Origin: Riptortus pedestris
Taxonomy: Eukaryota; Arthropoda; Insecta; Hemiptera; Alydidae
DNA length: 64,000 bases
NCBI GenBank assembly: GCA_019009955.1
Contig: CM032230.1
Span: 18,221,501 to 18,285,500 of the forward strand
Direction: 5' to 3'
The stretch's first letter is position 1. Each line of letters opens with the position of its first letter. Of this stretch, positions 63,676-64,000 are shown in pieces. The translations under genes and the position numbers were made by a program. Below the pieces are notes generated by a model. It was given only the letters and a program-made list of their open reading frames with translations, had not been told where the DNA came from and searched no databases.

Positions 63676-64000
63676 CTAACTAATTAAAGTTTTGTTCTCC
63701 ACAAGAATGACTTACAACAAAGAAATGTTTATTACAAACTGTTTTTCTACAAACTCTTTTTTTATTTGTCTTTTCTCCTCGGACAATAGGCACAAAACTG
63801 CGACGGAGTACTAGAACCAGAACATGTGGTCGCTTCATTTTGTTTCTTTCTAAAAGGAGCATGTTGGTCACTTGTGAATGGTTGATCAGGTGATATGATG
63901 AGAGCATATTGTGAATGGTTGATTTGATAGGTTCCAGAGCCAAAAAACAGTTTTCGGTAAATCACCAAAGCACTCGTTTGATGAGAAGAACTCTCGTATT
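63676..64000 (-). pseudogene. piggyBac-like transposase C-terminal zinc finger remnant
   Basis: The minus strand encodes SPDQPFTSDQHAPFRKK, QFCAYCPRRKDK, a one-base frame change in an A run, then KKRVCRKTVCNKHFFVVSHS C. The CX2C...CX4C..H....C pattern after a Pro/His spacer fits the C-terminal Cys-rich domain of piggyBac-like (DDE_Tnp_1_7) transposases. The catalytic domain would lie beyond the window edge. Confidence 0.5.

Overview
This is an AT-rich, intron-containing, transposon-dense animal nuclear sequence. It carries three protein-coding genes, all on the + strand. The first belongs to the Osiris (DUF1676) family, which is known from insects, so the source is almost certainly an insect. 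The repeat landscape would suit a hemipteran such as a planthopper, but nothing in the window proves the order.

Layout: 1-4.4 kb holds two Helitron 3' ends, two reversed copies of a family called H1 here, a gag zinc-knuckle remnant, a LINE RNase H remnant and two short tandem arrays. 4.42-18.68 kb is the Osiris-family gene: a TATA + Inr promoter, a signal-peptide exon, an intron of about 10.5 kb full of transposon debris, the DUF1676 exon, and an exon carrying the hydrophobic block and the His-rich end. From 18.6 to 19.6 kb the last exon-intron junction of that gene is amplified about 15 times as a 70-bp array. 20-27.7 kb has minisatellites, a P-element-like THAP remnant and H1 copies, one of which is split by an R2-type retrotransposon. 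27.93-33.19 kb is STEEP1 (CXorf56 homologue, 4 exons, 220 aa). 35.67-59.11 kb is COG1, subunit 1 of the conserved oligomeric Golgi complex (17 exons, 854 aa). Its last intron contains about 3.8 kb of an 89-bp dimeric satellite. 59.4-64 kb holds a hAT remnant, a young 156-bp-arm inverted repeat, a complete H1 copy, a possible first exon of another gene, and a piggyBac-like zinc-finger remnant at the edge.

Both housekeeping gene models close exactly: every GT-AG junction preserves frame and total lengths are divisible by three. STEEP1 acts in trafficking of STING out of the ER and COG1 in retrograde Golgi tethering. They lie head to tail, 2.5 kb apart, with no sign of an operon. The Osiris gene has its own TATA promoter, consistent with a stage-specific cuticle or secretory role.

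The most unusual structures are: (1) tandem amplification of an Osiris exon-donor segment; (2) three R2-like elements whose 3' ends lie at (TA)n tracts or at the microsatellite position of H1 elements; (3) the H1 family itself, with a perfect 20-bp palindrome near its 3' end and an internal (AT)n tract, resembling Helentron-associated elements; (4) convergent SINE pairs in every STEEP1 intron; (5) a miRNA-like hairpin in COG1 intron 9; and (6) the young hairpin at 61.3-61.8 kb. All family assignments come from reading motifs by eye; no search was run.
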